From Athripsodes cinereus (taxonomy: Eukaryota > Arthropoda > Insecta > Trichoptera > Leptoceridae): 64,000 nt of DNA. The stretch lies in contig OX388307.1 in assembly GCA_947579605.1 (NCBI GenBank), forward strand, positions 11,199,237-11,263,236, written 5' to 3'. Every line of letters starts with the position of its first letter. Positions within the stretch are counted from its first letter, which is position 1. The translations under genes were made by a program, and so were the position numbers. Below the pieces are notes generated by a model. The model saw nothing but the letters and a program-made list of their open reading frames with translations. It searched no databases and was not told where the DNA came from. Below, piece by piece: positions 21,470 through 33,172 of the stretch.

Positions 21470-23544
21470 TTTTATTACTTAGATCGGATGAGTTTCAGAA
21501 TCTATGCAGATATCGATAACAATACTATCAACACATTTGGTTAAACATACTACATACATCCGAATCAATATTTTATTTCCTAAAAGCAAACAAGTGTCAT
21601 TTATAATTGCATACTTCTGTAACAGTTGTCTTGTAGATGCCAGTTTATCTATACGATATAAATCATATCGATGTAGTTTGCTTTTAATATTATTATCCGA
21701 CTATGAAACAACAAAAACTTGTCCCATATTACTTACTTGAAAAATACGTGAAAACTTTTCTGTTTCATTGCGATAACTCCACCAACATTAACAATACATA
21801 AATGTAATATTCTACAAATATGTGTATACACGTGCGAGAGTAATTTAAAACTAGATTACGTATGTAATACTTCAAGATTACGAGAGTATTTGAAAGTAAA
21901 TCTGTATGTTTTGACATTAAGAATTCATTTAAATGAATATTAACAAATAAATCTGCATAATATGGAAAAGTTTACTATCTTTAGTAGTTCCCTCATTGTT
22001 AAGAGAAAAATACAAAAGGGTAACAAGAGTAATACCTTCGTATCTAAATATTAATAAGTTCTACTGAATGTTCTCGTAAAACTCTGAACTCCAACAGACT
22101 GTAAATGCTTTTCGCAATAATATTACCACAAGTATCTAGTGTTGAGCAAACTAATCTATTAAAATATTCAGAGTTATACAACAATATCAAACTAAGTAAA
22201 CATTTTGTTAGAAGGTTGCATCCATTAATCGCTTTACTTTAAGAATCATGAATTTAATTTTTAATTTAAACTTTATAATCGCATTATCTTCGTTTTGTGA
22301 TTTGATACGTTTTTTATCCTCTGCAAGAACTATTAAACAAAGTTGTTCATCTATTCTATTCAGCTTAAATGATGTTAATAAACATGATAAATTTTCTACA
22401 GTAGCATCATGTAGTTTCACAAAATTAAAACTCACAACATTCAACATTGTTATTTTTAATACAATGAGACCAAATCGTCAAGCAACTCGACTAAAGATAG
22501 CCTATTCCTGGAAAACATTCATAGGACGCAATATAGAAAAAAATCAATTAAAATTCTAAAACAATGAATTTGTAATAAGTAAGTCATACAAAATATATTT
22601 TTTTAGAAAAATATTCACCAGTAACACAAACAGAATAACTAGAATCGCATTTGTATTGTTCACAATCAAGTTTTTTTTATCTTAGAGAGTAACAGACTTC
22701 TGTTCTGCTTCTATTGTTAAACCAAGAAGGTCATTCAAGTCCTGTAACATTATTGTACCTTTTCCATCAGATTACTTCAGAACAAAGGAAAAGTCAAAAC
22801 GTTACTCGATATTGATCAAAACTTGTATCTGCAATTGAATACCACATTAGTTGAGATAACACAAAGTTATGTGTACATACCTATAGACATTATCTTTCAT
22901 TTCTCTATTATCATATCACTTTAGTTAACAATCAAAGGTCTCATTCAAACAATTTATTCAATTGGAACAATAAATTGCTATTTTTTCTTGAATACTTCGG
23001 TGTTTATTAATTTCAAATAATTGTCATGGAAATTATGTTAAATAGTTCTGTTTTGATTGGAGGTTATTGAAGCCAAAATAATTTTATTGTCACATTCTCA
23101 AAATCATTCCTTTTTGCAAGTAAGGCTTTTTCAAAACAATTTCCATACTTCTCAAAACGTGTTATGATTTAATTTACAGTCATAATAATGTATTTGCTCT
23201 TGATAAGTTTTAGCACAATTTAAATTAGTCAATTAAGACGAGATATTAAAATAATTGTCAATTTGAAAATCCTGAAACTAAAAGCAATATTTTCAGAGTG
23301 TGAACAGAAATTAAAATTTCGTTCGGAGAATAACTACAAAATTGAGTTAAATAAATTCAAAGCTATGACTATTATCGTTGTAAGTGAAAGAAATCTCCAA
23401 GAACCTGCCATTTAAAATGAACATTATATTTTTAATAAATAAAGTTGAAGTCCAAAAAACTTAACCATAAAATTATTATCGCTTCCTTTCCATAGAACAA
23501 GAAAGAGGGCAAACAAAAATAGGCATATCGATTATAAACACTAC
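21470..23544. other. A+T-rich noncoding DNA
   Basis: No gene or repeat is recognised. Overlapping frames at 22208-22559 on both strands have no family features. Confidence 0.5.
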
Positions 23545-23815
23545 GACTTAATGATGTAACGCATAGGCTCTTGCCTTTGAATCACAAGGTCCCAGGTTCA
23601 ATTCCCGGCCCGGGCAAAATCATATCCTTTTTCAAAATTTCCTGGGTCTGGGTATTACATGTATATGTATTTAGTGCATTGCATAATGTGTGTCGTCGCG
23701 TTAATACCCATAATACAGGATTCAAATCTAACTTGAGACTAGTTCGATCTGTATGAATTGTATATCTATGTAACGCATGTAATATAATGTAATGTAATAC
23801 ACGAGTGTTGAACAA
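23545..23815 (+). mobile_element. tRNA-derived SINE
   Basis: The head TGTAACGCATAGGCTCTTGCC gives an A box, and CCCAGGTTCAATTCCCGGCC an excellent B box about 30 bp on. Together they look like a tRNA-type internal pol III promoter, but there is no matching acceptor stem. The body continues with CTGGGTCTGGGTATTACATG, CCCATAATACAGGATTCAAA and CTTGAGACTAG, and ends in TGTAATATAATGTAATGTAA repeats. The order of head, unrelated body and simple A+T-rich tail is that of a SINE mobilised by a LINE. Short frames across it are incidental. Confidence 0.7.
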
Positions 23816-24217
23816 ACTGTTATGATGTACTAATAAAAAATATGTTTTCTTTTATGGAATTCTTTCACAATGCAGCGCCTTGTAACTTGTAGGTTTATTG
23901 TAAGTATTGGAACATTTTTATGAAAAACGTTTAACAATCTTCTCAGGTACGTTTGAGTTCGTGGAGCTCCGTAATACCTCCACAATACATCATTAATTTC
24001 TTTTCGAAATTCCTATACAGCACCGGGAAACTTTCCAACGAATAAAGTCATAAGCGTGTTGTTATCAGTCAGGTATTTTGATTATATTTCTGATATTCCG
24101 ACCACGATTTGAAAGTTATAATGGAAAATAATTTCTTATATATACTTTTTTAATTTAGTTACTTTATAACGCCCAACTGCATACGAAAATATTAATTTAC
24201 ACCTATTAAGGAATTGG
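23816..24217. other. A+T-rich noncoding DNA
   Basis: Nothing recognisable was found here. Confidence 0.5.
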
Positions 24218-24450
24218 ACCATCACGACATATCAGTGAGGTAACCACCAAACCAGCTGCACGTAATACACATGAAAGCTGTCATCTCTGTGCCAATAAAA
24301 AAAATGACATTCAGGACGGATGGTACCTAAACCTCATCGCTGAATTTACGATGTAAAATGTTTTTATCTTTTCGAACACCCGCTTTTTACAGGATACTCG
24401 AAAATTTACGGAATAAAGTGGGGAACCCATTCTTTACCGAGTCTTCTACA
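24218..24450 (-). mobile_element. TAG-tail repeat, near-complete copy
   Basis: It has CATCACGACATATCAGTGAGG, TCTCTGTGCCAATAAAAAAA, GACATTCAGGACGGATGG, CCTCATCGCTGAATTTACGA, CGCTTTTTACAGGATACTCG and GTGGGGAACCCATTCTTTAC. The last block marks the far (5', in family sense) end also seen near 61.8 kb. Confidence 0.65.
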
Positions 24451-25142
24451 TGTTCTTTTTTTATAAATTTCTATTCTATCTTTATGGATAATATTGAACC
24501 CAAACATGAATTTGTCTAATAACCTGACATTAGATACACATCAAAATCTAACTTCCATTGCATTATAATAAAACATTAATAAAATAAAATACAAGAAAAA
24601 AGAAATCAAATTCACTTACCCCGTATGTTGCGGGAATAAAAATGCTGGAAAAATAAATCAAATAAACCGTACATGCACTACTTAATAGATCACATAAGAA
24701 TATTAGAAGAAGAGTAGGTACCTACCTACTTATAAATGGTACTTAACAACATTTTCTATAAAACACTCGTATATGTCTAGCGCAGATTTTTATAATCCTG
24801 TCTTTAAAACGGGTACTACGTAAACATTAAATACATCCTTTATGGTGTATAATTAAATTAAAATAATGATTTTACTTGTAAATTAATCCAGGGTGTTATT
24901 AATACGCGTAACGAATATGCGTTAGTAATTATACATATATTACTACCATAATAGGGTTGTTTTCGATGTCAACAAATCTTGCAAGATAAATTTCATAAGC
25001 ATTAAAAGTGTTCTTTTTTTCAATATACATTATCACTCAGTTATTAGATTTTATAAACGGAACAAAAAAAAGAAAATCTTTTTTTTCAATATATTCACAT
25101 AAAATCTGATAAATTAAATATCTAAATAAATTTTAATATTGA
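24451..25142. other. Proximal intron of the calcium-channel gene (inferred)
   Basis: This A+T-rich sequence lies directly beyond the U12-type donor on the minus strand. No repeats or exons are recognised in it. Confidence 0.45.
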
Positions 25143-25151
25143 AAAGGATAT
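25143..25151 (-). promoter_or_regulatory. U12-type (AT-AC class) 5' splice site
   Basis: On the minus strand the channel exon is followed immediately by ATATCCTTT, a perfect match to the minor-spliceosome donor (A/G)TATCCTTT. No GT donor lies between the last recognisable channel codon and the in-frame stop 15 bp further on, so ordinary U2 splicing cannot explain the exon end. Minor introns are known in voltage-gated cation channel genes. The partner acceptor is not found in this window. Confidence 0.75.
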
Positions 25152-25732
25152 GGATTAGTAATCAGCATTAAACACCAGTTCCTGGGCCTGGTGTCTTGAG
25201 TCAGATACTTCAGAGCCACTTCAGCGAAGCCGGGATAAGGTAGAACTGGTCCTGTTGAGCTACTTCCTGTCGAACTGGACTCAGTGTCCTGGCAGTCTGA
25301 TTCAGATCCGGGAATGGACGCCGACCCGGACACGGAACCGGACTGCGACCCGGTCACCGAGACCCTGCCAGTGGATCCACCCCTATACCCGTAATACGAC
25401 ATCACTGATATGTTGTCGTTCACAATGAGTTTATTTAATCATATCTACAACACTATCCGTCCGCCCAACACATCTTTAATACTAAATCAAACATCGCGAA
25501 CAAAGAAAGACGAACATATAAGTAAACATGTTCCTGACATCAAAAGTAACATCATTGCGAGTTCATATGTAGGTAATAGGTATTACTTGAAATGGCTACA
25601 TATTAATTTCCTGCTGTAGGTTCACACTATACACGAGAAGATGCTTAATATTATTTAGGTTACACGCAAATACTCTACTTGTAACAAGCTTCTTTTCCTT
25701 CACACACATTATTGCTTCACATGCTGCCAAGT
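25152..25732 (-). CDS. Ca-alpha1T: First coding exon of a T-type (Cav3) voltage-gated calcium channel alpha-1 subunit (partial gene)
   Basis: The channel would be a four-domain plasma-membrane pore protein carrying low-voltage-activated calcium current. From the ATG at 25402 the exon encodes 83 residues plus two bases: a Gly/Ser-rich N-terminus of about 50 residues, then LPYPGFAEVALKY, LTQDTRPRNWCL and ITNP. These match, in order and spacing, the segment just before domain I S1 in T-type channels, where vertebrates have LPYPALAP, SQDSRPRSWCL and CNP. Base composition here is clearly richer in G+C than the flanks, as expected for coding DNA. The exon probably begins at the splice acceptor ending at 25733, giving about 330 bp of 5' leader with several short upstream ATGs. 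It ends at the U12 donor, in phase 2. The following S1-S6 exons are not in the window. It could be a retained fragment, but intact splice signals argue against that. Confidence 0.75.
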
Positions 25733-25753
25733 CTGAAAAGAAAGAAAAACAAT
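25733..25753 (-). promoter_or_regulatory. 3' splice site of the channel exon
   Basis: On the minus strand TTGTTTTTCTTTCTTTTCAG is an almost unbroken polypyrimidine tract ending in CAG. It precedes ACTTGGCAGCATG. It implies at least one noncoding exon further upstream (higher coordinates). Confidence 0.65.
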
Positions 25754-25759
25754 TTATTG

Positions 25760-26741
25760 AAATATATACTTGAATAATAATTAATACCAAAAACATTTTT
25801 TTTTATCATGGACATCTTTAAGTATGGAAACCATCAACAATAGTGGAAGCTTTTTTGATATAAGTTTAGCCGAAGTTCATACTGCGAAATAAAATAAAAT
25901 AAACTGAGATATTTGTTAAAAGATACACCTATTGTTGAAATTATATCAAAAAGTAATGATTATATAGGTAACTACATAGTGATATGTTATTGACTGAGTA
26001 ATGTTTGTCTGAATCTTTCTATCGAAATAAATAAATTTAGGTGCTATTTTTAAACATGTATTTCAATATGAGTAATTTGCTACCTACATTAAAAAGTAAT
26101 CAATTTCCATTAAATAAATGGTTATTTGATACAACCTTGAATATGGGAGCACTTAAACAATATTTTATTGAATTTTGATTTCCAAAGTATTGTTATGGTT
26201 GAAAAGATATAAGATAAAATATGAATATAGATATGTAGACCACATATATAATGATAGTTTGGTACCTACCTACATATGTATAAACCTACTATCACTGTAT
26301 CGCTATAAAAGCGAGACTTCAATAAAATTTCCATTAAAATTCATCCCATCCATTTGTAGAATGTTATTTTAATATTCTGTTTACGGCACTACGGCCCGCC
26401 ATGCCAGCGAATATACCGTGGTCAAAAATAGTGCACATACTCATAAAATAATCGTAATATTATTTTACTTGAAATTATTACCATTCCCCCAGCCAGAAAC
26501 TGCTGCTACTGTGAATGTAAACAATCTTACCTGGTGAACTTCAACAATTATTATTGGTACAATACAGATTAATTCCTGCATAATATATGTAAGTATGTAA
26601 CTACTGAGTGCTTCTGATAACATTATAATAGGAAGCACTTTACGTACATTGCACGTAGTGCTCTCAAGACACATCCTACATAAAATATGATGTATAAAAT
26701 TATCGATTTAATTTATTTAAAAAAAGTAGCATGGTTTATAG
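25760..26741. other. A+T-rich noncoding DNA
   Basis: Probably upstream intron of the channel gene. No element or exon is recognised. Confidence 0.45.
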
Positions 26742-26910
26742 ACATCATTTTACGCTTCATCACTCCTCTCAGGAGCACAGAACAGATACCAACCTCCTCC
26801 ATTCAAAGCGTCTCTGCGCCAATTGGGTCCCCCCTTCCCACGACATTTTTAGCGCTACGATGTCGTTGTCTAAGGAACGATGTATTATTGTAGAGAAGGA
26901 CTCCCGGGCT
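26742..26910 (-). mobile_element. RTE-like LINE 3' end fragment
   Basis: Read on the minus strand it has ATCGTTCCTTAGACAACGACATC, ATGTCGTGGGAAGGGGGGACC, CAATTGGCGCAGAGACGCTT and GCTCCTGAGAGGAGTGATGA. It parallels the copy at 32.94-33.17 kb, which reads ...MSWKEVTQLAQRRSEW... near the end of an RT polyprotein. The plus-strand frames here are antisense. Confidence 0.7.
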
Positions 26911-29900
26911 TAGCCTAACCATGACCATCGTCTCTCCTGCAGAACAGAGACTTAAGGAGATTTATATTTCTAATATTGTTTTTATACTATCCAATTTTTG
27001 TATTCTTATTAGCATGTGTTTCAGTAGATTTATTTACTTTATGGTAAAAAGAATAATAAAAAATACACATTATAATGTACGCCAATACCATATAAAATAA
27101 TTAATATAAGAACCATTTATAGATATGTGGTGAATGTTATTTTTGTAATAAAAATGAAAGTGACTTAGTCATATATATTATCGCGCAATTAGTAGAAAGA
27201 AAAAAGGAATTGTATATTATTCACTTGCTAATGTTCTTATTTTTCCGCTGTATATACAATGAAGTATCATAGTAGGTTTAACGTTTTCCTACGGAATCAC
27301 ATCAGAATATAACCCGTTGGTCATGTTAAGAGAGGACGGATTTCCCTGAAGAATAATTCAGCTCTACCTTTACATATTTATGTGACAAGTCAGGTATTAT
27401 ATTATTTGATAAAAGTGCGTGAAAAGTAGAAACGTGTATGTGAGTGTGACGCACCAATCACATAGGAGCTTTAAACCTGTTTATTTACATATTTTTATTA
27501 CAAAGTAAGAAATGACACAAATTTTGGTATACGGAATAATGGGCATATCATTAATTTAATTTACTTTGTAGACTATTTTATAATTTCCTTACTTATTTAT
27601 TTCAGTAATTCACAGCCTAAGCCTTTTACATACTAAGAATTATATACAGACACGTATACAAAAGAATTATTAAAGAAATATACGAAACAAATAGAATAAT
27701 TATAACATAACAAGCGCAAACAGCGCAATACCAATTAAAAAAATTGACAATAAATTTTGGTCAATAGTATAAATGTATGTGGAAGACGTCAAGATATTAA
27801 TTCAAAAAGTCGATGTGATATAAAAATCAATGGGATATTATAAACTTCATCAAAAACAAAACATTTTTTTCTGTTCACAATAGTTATAACAAAGTCTGTC
27901 CCGGTAGGATATGTACATAAGTTTTATAAAAAATCAAATTATACTTTATAATAAAAAAAACTTATTTAATCCGTGAAAGTTAAAATAATGTTTACATACA
28001 AACAAGACATTGTGCACAAGGTACAAACGGAAAAGCTTTAAAACCACGTAACACAAACTAGGTAACACACAATACTGAATCCTTTACTTCTTGTAGTACG
28101 AGTACTATCATCTATCTACTTAATAAACAAACTTTACTTTGTTGTTTTTGTTGCTTACAGTGTTGTGTACAAAAGTAGCAAATAAACTAATCTCTTACGT
28201 ACGTACAATGTTCCTACTTACTTGCAAGTGAATTATTTCAAAGCTTGAACTCTTAATAGTTTGAAATAATATCACGTATGCAGCTGACGGGATCTGATAT
28301 AACACTGCTCAATTAATTCAACTGATACTTATTTCTGAAGTAAAGTAATAAACCATCTTACATACTCTGTAAATGTGTTTAATCTTCATATTTCATACAC
28401 TTACTACTATCGTGATTGAGAGTATTTCAAGTATAGAAATTATTTCATACTAATCCATTATTATCTCTGGAGGGATTTCCGCTCCAGTATTTGTTCGTTA
28501 CATAGAACTGTATGGAACTAATCCATCTAAAGCGTCTTTACCTTTGCATATCGCAAAAGCCTTAGTGCATCACTAAAGAGGTCTTTTGTCCCTTACAGCT
28601 GATTCTACAGAACCATTGTGGTTACACGTGAAGGTTGTAAGTTGTAAACTTCGAGATAATATATTCTCCTTCCATATCTACTTCTACTGTCGGGAATTGA
28701 GAATTCTATGAAATCATTCAAATATATACATAAATAGTACATATGCATACAGTTCTTTATGTTAAGTTTCTTTTTAATAAAATGTTTCGCATGTTCATTT
28801 ATGATGTAACATATTTTTAAATAATTCAGATGTTCGCAGAAACGAGATGAAACTTCGATATTTAAAATTCGGTGGAAAACTTTCTAATTTTGGCAAAAAA
28901 ACTGATTACAAATACATATAAGAATACCAACGATTGTTTTTACTATGTAGTAAATATGTCCATTTTATTTCAACTTGTAGGTACGGTTACGAAAATTAAG
29001 CTTACAAAGAAAAACCTTCTTATAGCCTTGTTAGCTTAAAATAATCTCCATCGATAACTTGTTATTTTCAACATGTATGTCGACTGTTATGGAAAATAGA
29101 TACAAAACATGGTTTGTCTTGATATTTGAATAGGTATAGGTATATATACGAGAGTTTTCGTACCTTGGAAAAAACCTTTTTTATTACGTACCTACGTCTG
29201 AAGAGCAACAAATCGCAACATATTATGTGTTATACATGTTTAGAGCGAGTATCTTTCATATGTAGTTTATAACTTCATGTAGATCATATTTATATACTAA
29301 CAATACACATATTGCAATAATAATAATATTTATATCGACTCCGGCGAGTCTATTTACGTAAAGTAAGCAAATACTTCATAACAAAAAATGAACATTCTTG
29401 ATAATAAAAAAAGTTCATTTATTCCGCGATATTTTAACACCAGGTGGCATTTGCTACTCTTGAACCATATACATGTACTTTCTATATTTGTATAATTATA
29501 TTATTCAGCTGCCAAACGCAACAACTTTAAGGTTGTAAACTTTTACTATGTAACAAATTTTTAATAATTTTATGTTTTTTTTTTTAAATAAGTAGGTAGA
29601 TACTAATGACTTGTTTATATCTACGGGCCACAGTATACTATTTCAATTTCAAGCATACTATTCAACAAGAAATAGTATGCATTCATCAAGCATACTTTTT
29701 CATTTTTATATTTTAACTTACTAATATATCGAAATGTTCATACTTCCAGTATTTGAAAAATATTCGAGATGACAATATGTGTCCAGAAATGATAGATCCG
29801 TACCTTCAGTAAACGTTGGATCCTTAACAATATTTTTTTATAAACACCCGAAACCCATTTTTTAAAGCTGAGTATATGGTAGATAAATAACACTGCAATT

Positions 29901-30524
29901 AGGATTTCCAAGCGAATTACAAAGCTATTGTTTGAAGATAAAAAAACAGATGTACATTCTCATGTATATCTACCTGTACCTATACCTACCTACTCTGTTT
30001 ACATTAATGAAGTTATAATAATAATAATATAACTTTCCCTGTGCTGGGCCGACGCGTCGCTGATTTTTAAAGAAAAAACGCGAAATATCAATGAGAAGTG
30101 AATTTTTGAAAAAAAAAAAGTATTTTCTAATTATATTCACGAAATTTTATTGTTTTTCATTCAAGAAATGATATGACAATGAAATGATTGCCAATAAATA
30201 GGCTTTTGCCAAAAAAACAGCAGACTAATTCTAGCCAAACCTACAAATCAGTCAAATACATAAACTGAAGTAGGAACTTGTGACATATCAAACGCGTACG
30301 AAAATGCCAAGAAGTAGTTTTGTGCTTTAAAAAACCACAAAATTACACCGAGTTCTTATTCTCCAGATAAAATACTACATATCGACATAAAAATAATTCA
30401 AAATAATCGAAGTTTAGATGCGTTCACTTAAAATTAATAAATTCTGTAAATATATTACCTAACATCTATGACAATATGCGAGTGCAAAACATAAGCCGTA
30501 GAGCAACCAGCAAAGAAAGTGTTT
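26911..30524. other. A+T-rich noncoding DNA
   Basis: No gene is found in 3.6 kb. At about 27580-27660 (TTATTTATTTCAGTAATTCA ... CCTAAGCCTTTTACAT) there is a diverged reverse copy of the retroelement tail at 2.27-2.40 kb. The rest is unannotatable by eye. Confidence 0.5.
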
Positions 30525-30578
30525 CTCACTCTTTTTCATTTATTTTCGAGTGTCCTGCAGGTGTTCGAAAACATAAAA
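30525..30578 (+). mobile_element. TAG-tail repeat, 5' fragment
   Basis: TTTTCGAGTGTCCTGCAGGTGTTCGAAAA matches the TTTTCGAGTGTCCTGTAAAAGGC-GTTCG segment seen in the copy at 48.36 kb. Only about 50 bp are left. Confidence 0.4.
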
Positions 30579-30610
30579 ATATTTTGAATTCGCATACGCA
30601 TCCTTGCCAG

Positions 30611-30821
30611 CAGGGTTACTCTTGACAAAACCTAAACACGATCTTAATCTAGTCTTGATCTTGAGCATACGACGCATGAAGTGACTATTGGCAAAAATAC
30701 ACGCAAACCATCGCGCGTTAGCGGTAGCGCGGTGTTTTTTTACCATAGTCCCTTCGTGCGTCGTATGATCAAGATCAAGGCTAGATTAAGATCGTGTTTA
30801 GTTTTGTCAAGAGTAACCCTG
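30611..30821. mobile_element. Near-palindromic foldback element (MITE-like)
   Basis: The left arm CAGGGTTACTCTTGACAAAA CCTAAACACGATCTTAATCT is inversely repeated by the right arm, which ends AGTTTTGTCAAGAGTAACCCTG. Pairing continues inward through the CATACGACGC/GCGTCGTATG block almost to a G+C-rich centre (CGCGCGTTAGCGGTAGCGCG). The whole 211 bp could fold into one hairpin. CAG flanks both sides, but no 8-bp duplication is evident, so the superfamily is open. The short minus-strand frame across it reflects the repeat, not a gene. Confidence 0.85.
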
Positions 30822-30891
30822 CAGGTTCTACTTAGTAAAAGGTAAATGATATGTTAATACGTACCTACATAAGACTAACATTAAGATAATA

Positions 30892-31109
30892 ACATTGAAG
30901 GAGACCCACCGACCACCCGGATAGCGCAGAATTCTGGGGACTTCTATTTGTGTTGAAAATCGAGAAAACCAAACCAATATATACCAAAAAGAAAACAAAT
31001 ACCTCATCGCCATTCCGCGATAAACTCGCCCTCTGTATGTTGATTGTATTATTGTATATAAATGTATTTTTATGTAAATTTGCTTGTTAATGCACAGTAA
31101 AAAAAAAAA
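30892..31109 (+). mobile_element. Non-LTR element 3' end with poly(A)
   Basis: The first 60 bp (GAAGGAGACCCACCGACCAC, CCGGATAGCGCAGAATTCTG, GGGACTTC) match, in reverse, 50.69-50.77 kb. The segment then runs through GCGATAAACTCGCCCTCTGT to AATGCACAGT and a run of eleven A. A shared body ending in poly(A) fits a 5'-truncated LINE or SINE copy. The phrase GCAATAAACTCGCCCATTG at 38.16 kb is related. Confidence 0.6.
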
Positions 31110-31229
31110 GTTTCACATATTACATGACTAAGTTATCTGTTACCAAGCAGCAGATGAGGATAAAAAAATGTTTCACATATTACATGACTAAGTTATCTGT
31201 TACCAAGCAGCAGATGAGGATAAAAAAAT
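31110..31229. repeat. Exact 60-bp tandem duplication
   Basis: Two identical units start at 31110 and 31170 (GTTTCACATATTACATGACT ... CAGCAGATGAGGATAAAAAA). No difference is visible, so it is recent. It sits directly against the poly(A) end of the preceding element. Confidence 0.95.
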
Positions 31230-32584
31230 ATAAGTCACTACTGATAGCATAAATGATTATAAAGGTAACATATTATTTTGTTTAGCTGCAAAAAAACATT
31301 AGTAGATATTAATTTATTAGCGTTTCTTATATCAATCAATAGATAATAAACTAAATATTTGATTGATTACGCCTTCTCATGATGATAACAGCTGAAAAAA
31401 CCCGTTATCATTGTGTTTGACAAATTCTTCTGTATAATATAATGTTACTCCATAACCTATTTACCGAGAACAAAATTATTATATGCATATTTATTTATGT
31501 CATATTACTTCACTTTCTAATTTCAATTGTTGTTAGTAAATATAAAGTAAATCATAAAGATCATTCTATTTTATGTTACTGGAAACAATTAATATCATAT
31601 TCATCAAGTTAAAAATTATTTCATTTCAATACGTATGTAAGATTTAAAATATGAAGTTCCATACTAACAGAATAATCTCTAGACTATTATAATAATAATT
31701 CTCTGAATATAAATATACTTAATTATAAATGTAATGTGATTTTTATTATAAGTTTCGATAATATCTTAAACTCTGTCCAAATTTTATCTTAATTTAAGTC
31801 CAGAGATATAAGTAATTATAAAAAGTAATAAATATATAACTACATTATAATAAAAAAGAGATAATCTTATAATATTTTTAGCCAATGGTAATGGACAGTA
31901 GTATTACCTACATAATATTATTTATTCAGTAGATCCGATATTAAAAGACTTCCTACATTACCATAAATATTTCAATTTTATTACTAAATTGAAGCACTAG
32001 TAGGAGTAGGTTATCATCAATATGAAAAGCTGGGACGCGTCGTCAAGTCTGGAAGAACATCGGTTATGGTAAAGAGTTATACTCGCAAGTATGTAATACT
32101 TCATTTAATGTGCTCTGCTGAGCATCAACATATTCTTAATCTCTGTATGTCTTATAATTTACAGTTCTCTAAAGTTTCTACTTGAATATACTGCTTATAT
32201 TTCTATATGAGGTTTTAAAACAGAATATTTTTTTAGAATAATTTATGGTTGATACCACAAGTGATTAATCGTGCTGAGATGTTGATGGGAACCAATTTTT
32301 CACATGGTATGGCAAACAACGGAATATATTCATCACCTTTATTATGCATAAAATACAACGAGGGTTAATCGAAACATGTGCCATTTATGTAGATGTGAAA
32401 CACAATTTACGAAAGTGCGGCTGCAAAATTAATGATAATAGGTGCGATGTTTTAAATTTTTAACAATGGTGTTTCGAGGTTAATCAGGAATCATTATTTT
32501 ATTTATTATCCAAATACAGTCCAAACTGCATCAAATATTTAGAACCTAATATTTTTTTCTAAAAAAAGTCATATTAATCGTAAT
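31230..32584. other. A+T-rich noncoding DNA
   Basis: Nothing recognisable was found. Confidence 0.5.
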
Positions 32585-32660
32585 AATAAAGAGCTTTATT
32601 TCACAATATAGCACAAAGCAATTACAAAATTAATTTATAAGGTAATACAATTAATAAATT
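32585..32660 (-). mobile_element. Possible LINE-type 3' tail
   Basis: AATAATAAAGAGCTTTATTT, followed by CACAATATAGCACAAAGC, is the reverse of a body-AATAAAG-(TTA)n retroelement end. Support is limited to this composition. Confidence 0.3.
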
Positions 32661-32936
32661 ATGTGTACCTATTAAATACTTTATACAACCCTACACACAT
32701 TATCTTATTTTGATCTTCATCTTCATATAAATCAGCTGGATTAGTGCATGGTTTCACAATATGGCATTTCGACGTAAAGAGAAATACACGCATCATTCAA
32801 ATGGAATAAATATTCAATTTCTATACCTTTAAAGTTTTAATAATTGTAACTTTAATATTGACATAAAATTCACAAAATATTTCGAATATTTGCTCATCGA
32901 TATAAAAGAATGATAGAGAATGATAGATAAAAGAAT

Positions 32937-33172
32937 GAATGTCCAATGATAGTTTGCCAAAAAGAGCACTGCTCTTCCATCCGCAAGGGTTCCGTCGGCC
33001 CGGGCGTCCCTCTTTCAAAATATACCGTTCCTATGACAACGATATCAGAGCGCAGGGAATGTCGTGGAAAGAGGTGACGCAATTGGCGCAGAGACGCTCT
33101 GAATGGATGAGGCAGGTTACTGCCGTGTGCTCCCGAGAGGAGCGTTGAGGGCGATGATGATGATAATAGAAT
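32937..33172 (+). mobile_element. RTE-like LINE 3' end with (GAT)n tail
   Basis: The plus-strand frame reads NDSLPKRALLFHPQGFRRPG, then RPSFKIYRSYDND, MSWKEVTQLAQRRSEWMRQV and a stop, followed at once by GATGATGATGAT. The RRPGRP...SW-E---LAQ-R-EW pattern is the usual C-terminal end of RTE-type reverse-transcriptase polyproteins. The copy is truncated to its last 230 bp, and the three minus-strand frames over it are shadows. Confidence 0.85.

Noticed and set aside
23560..23625. A tRNA gene at the strong A and B boxes
   Set aside because: The acceptor arms do not pair and the sequence continues into a repeat body. It is a SINE head.
26465..26674. A 69-residue minus-strand frame upstream of the channel exon
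   Set aside because: It shows no homology, splice signals or composition change. It is probably chance.
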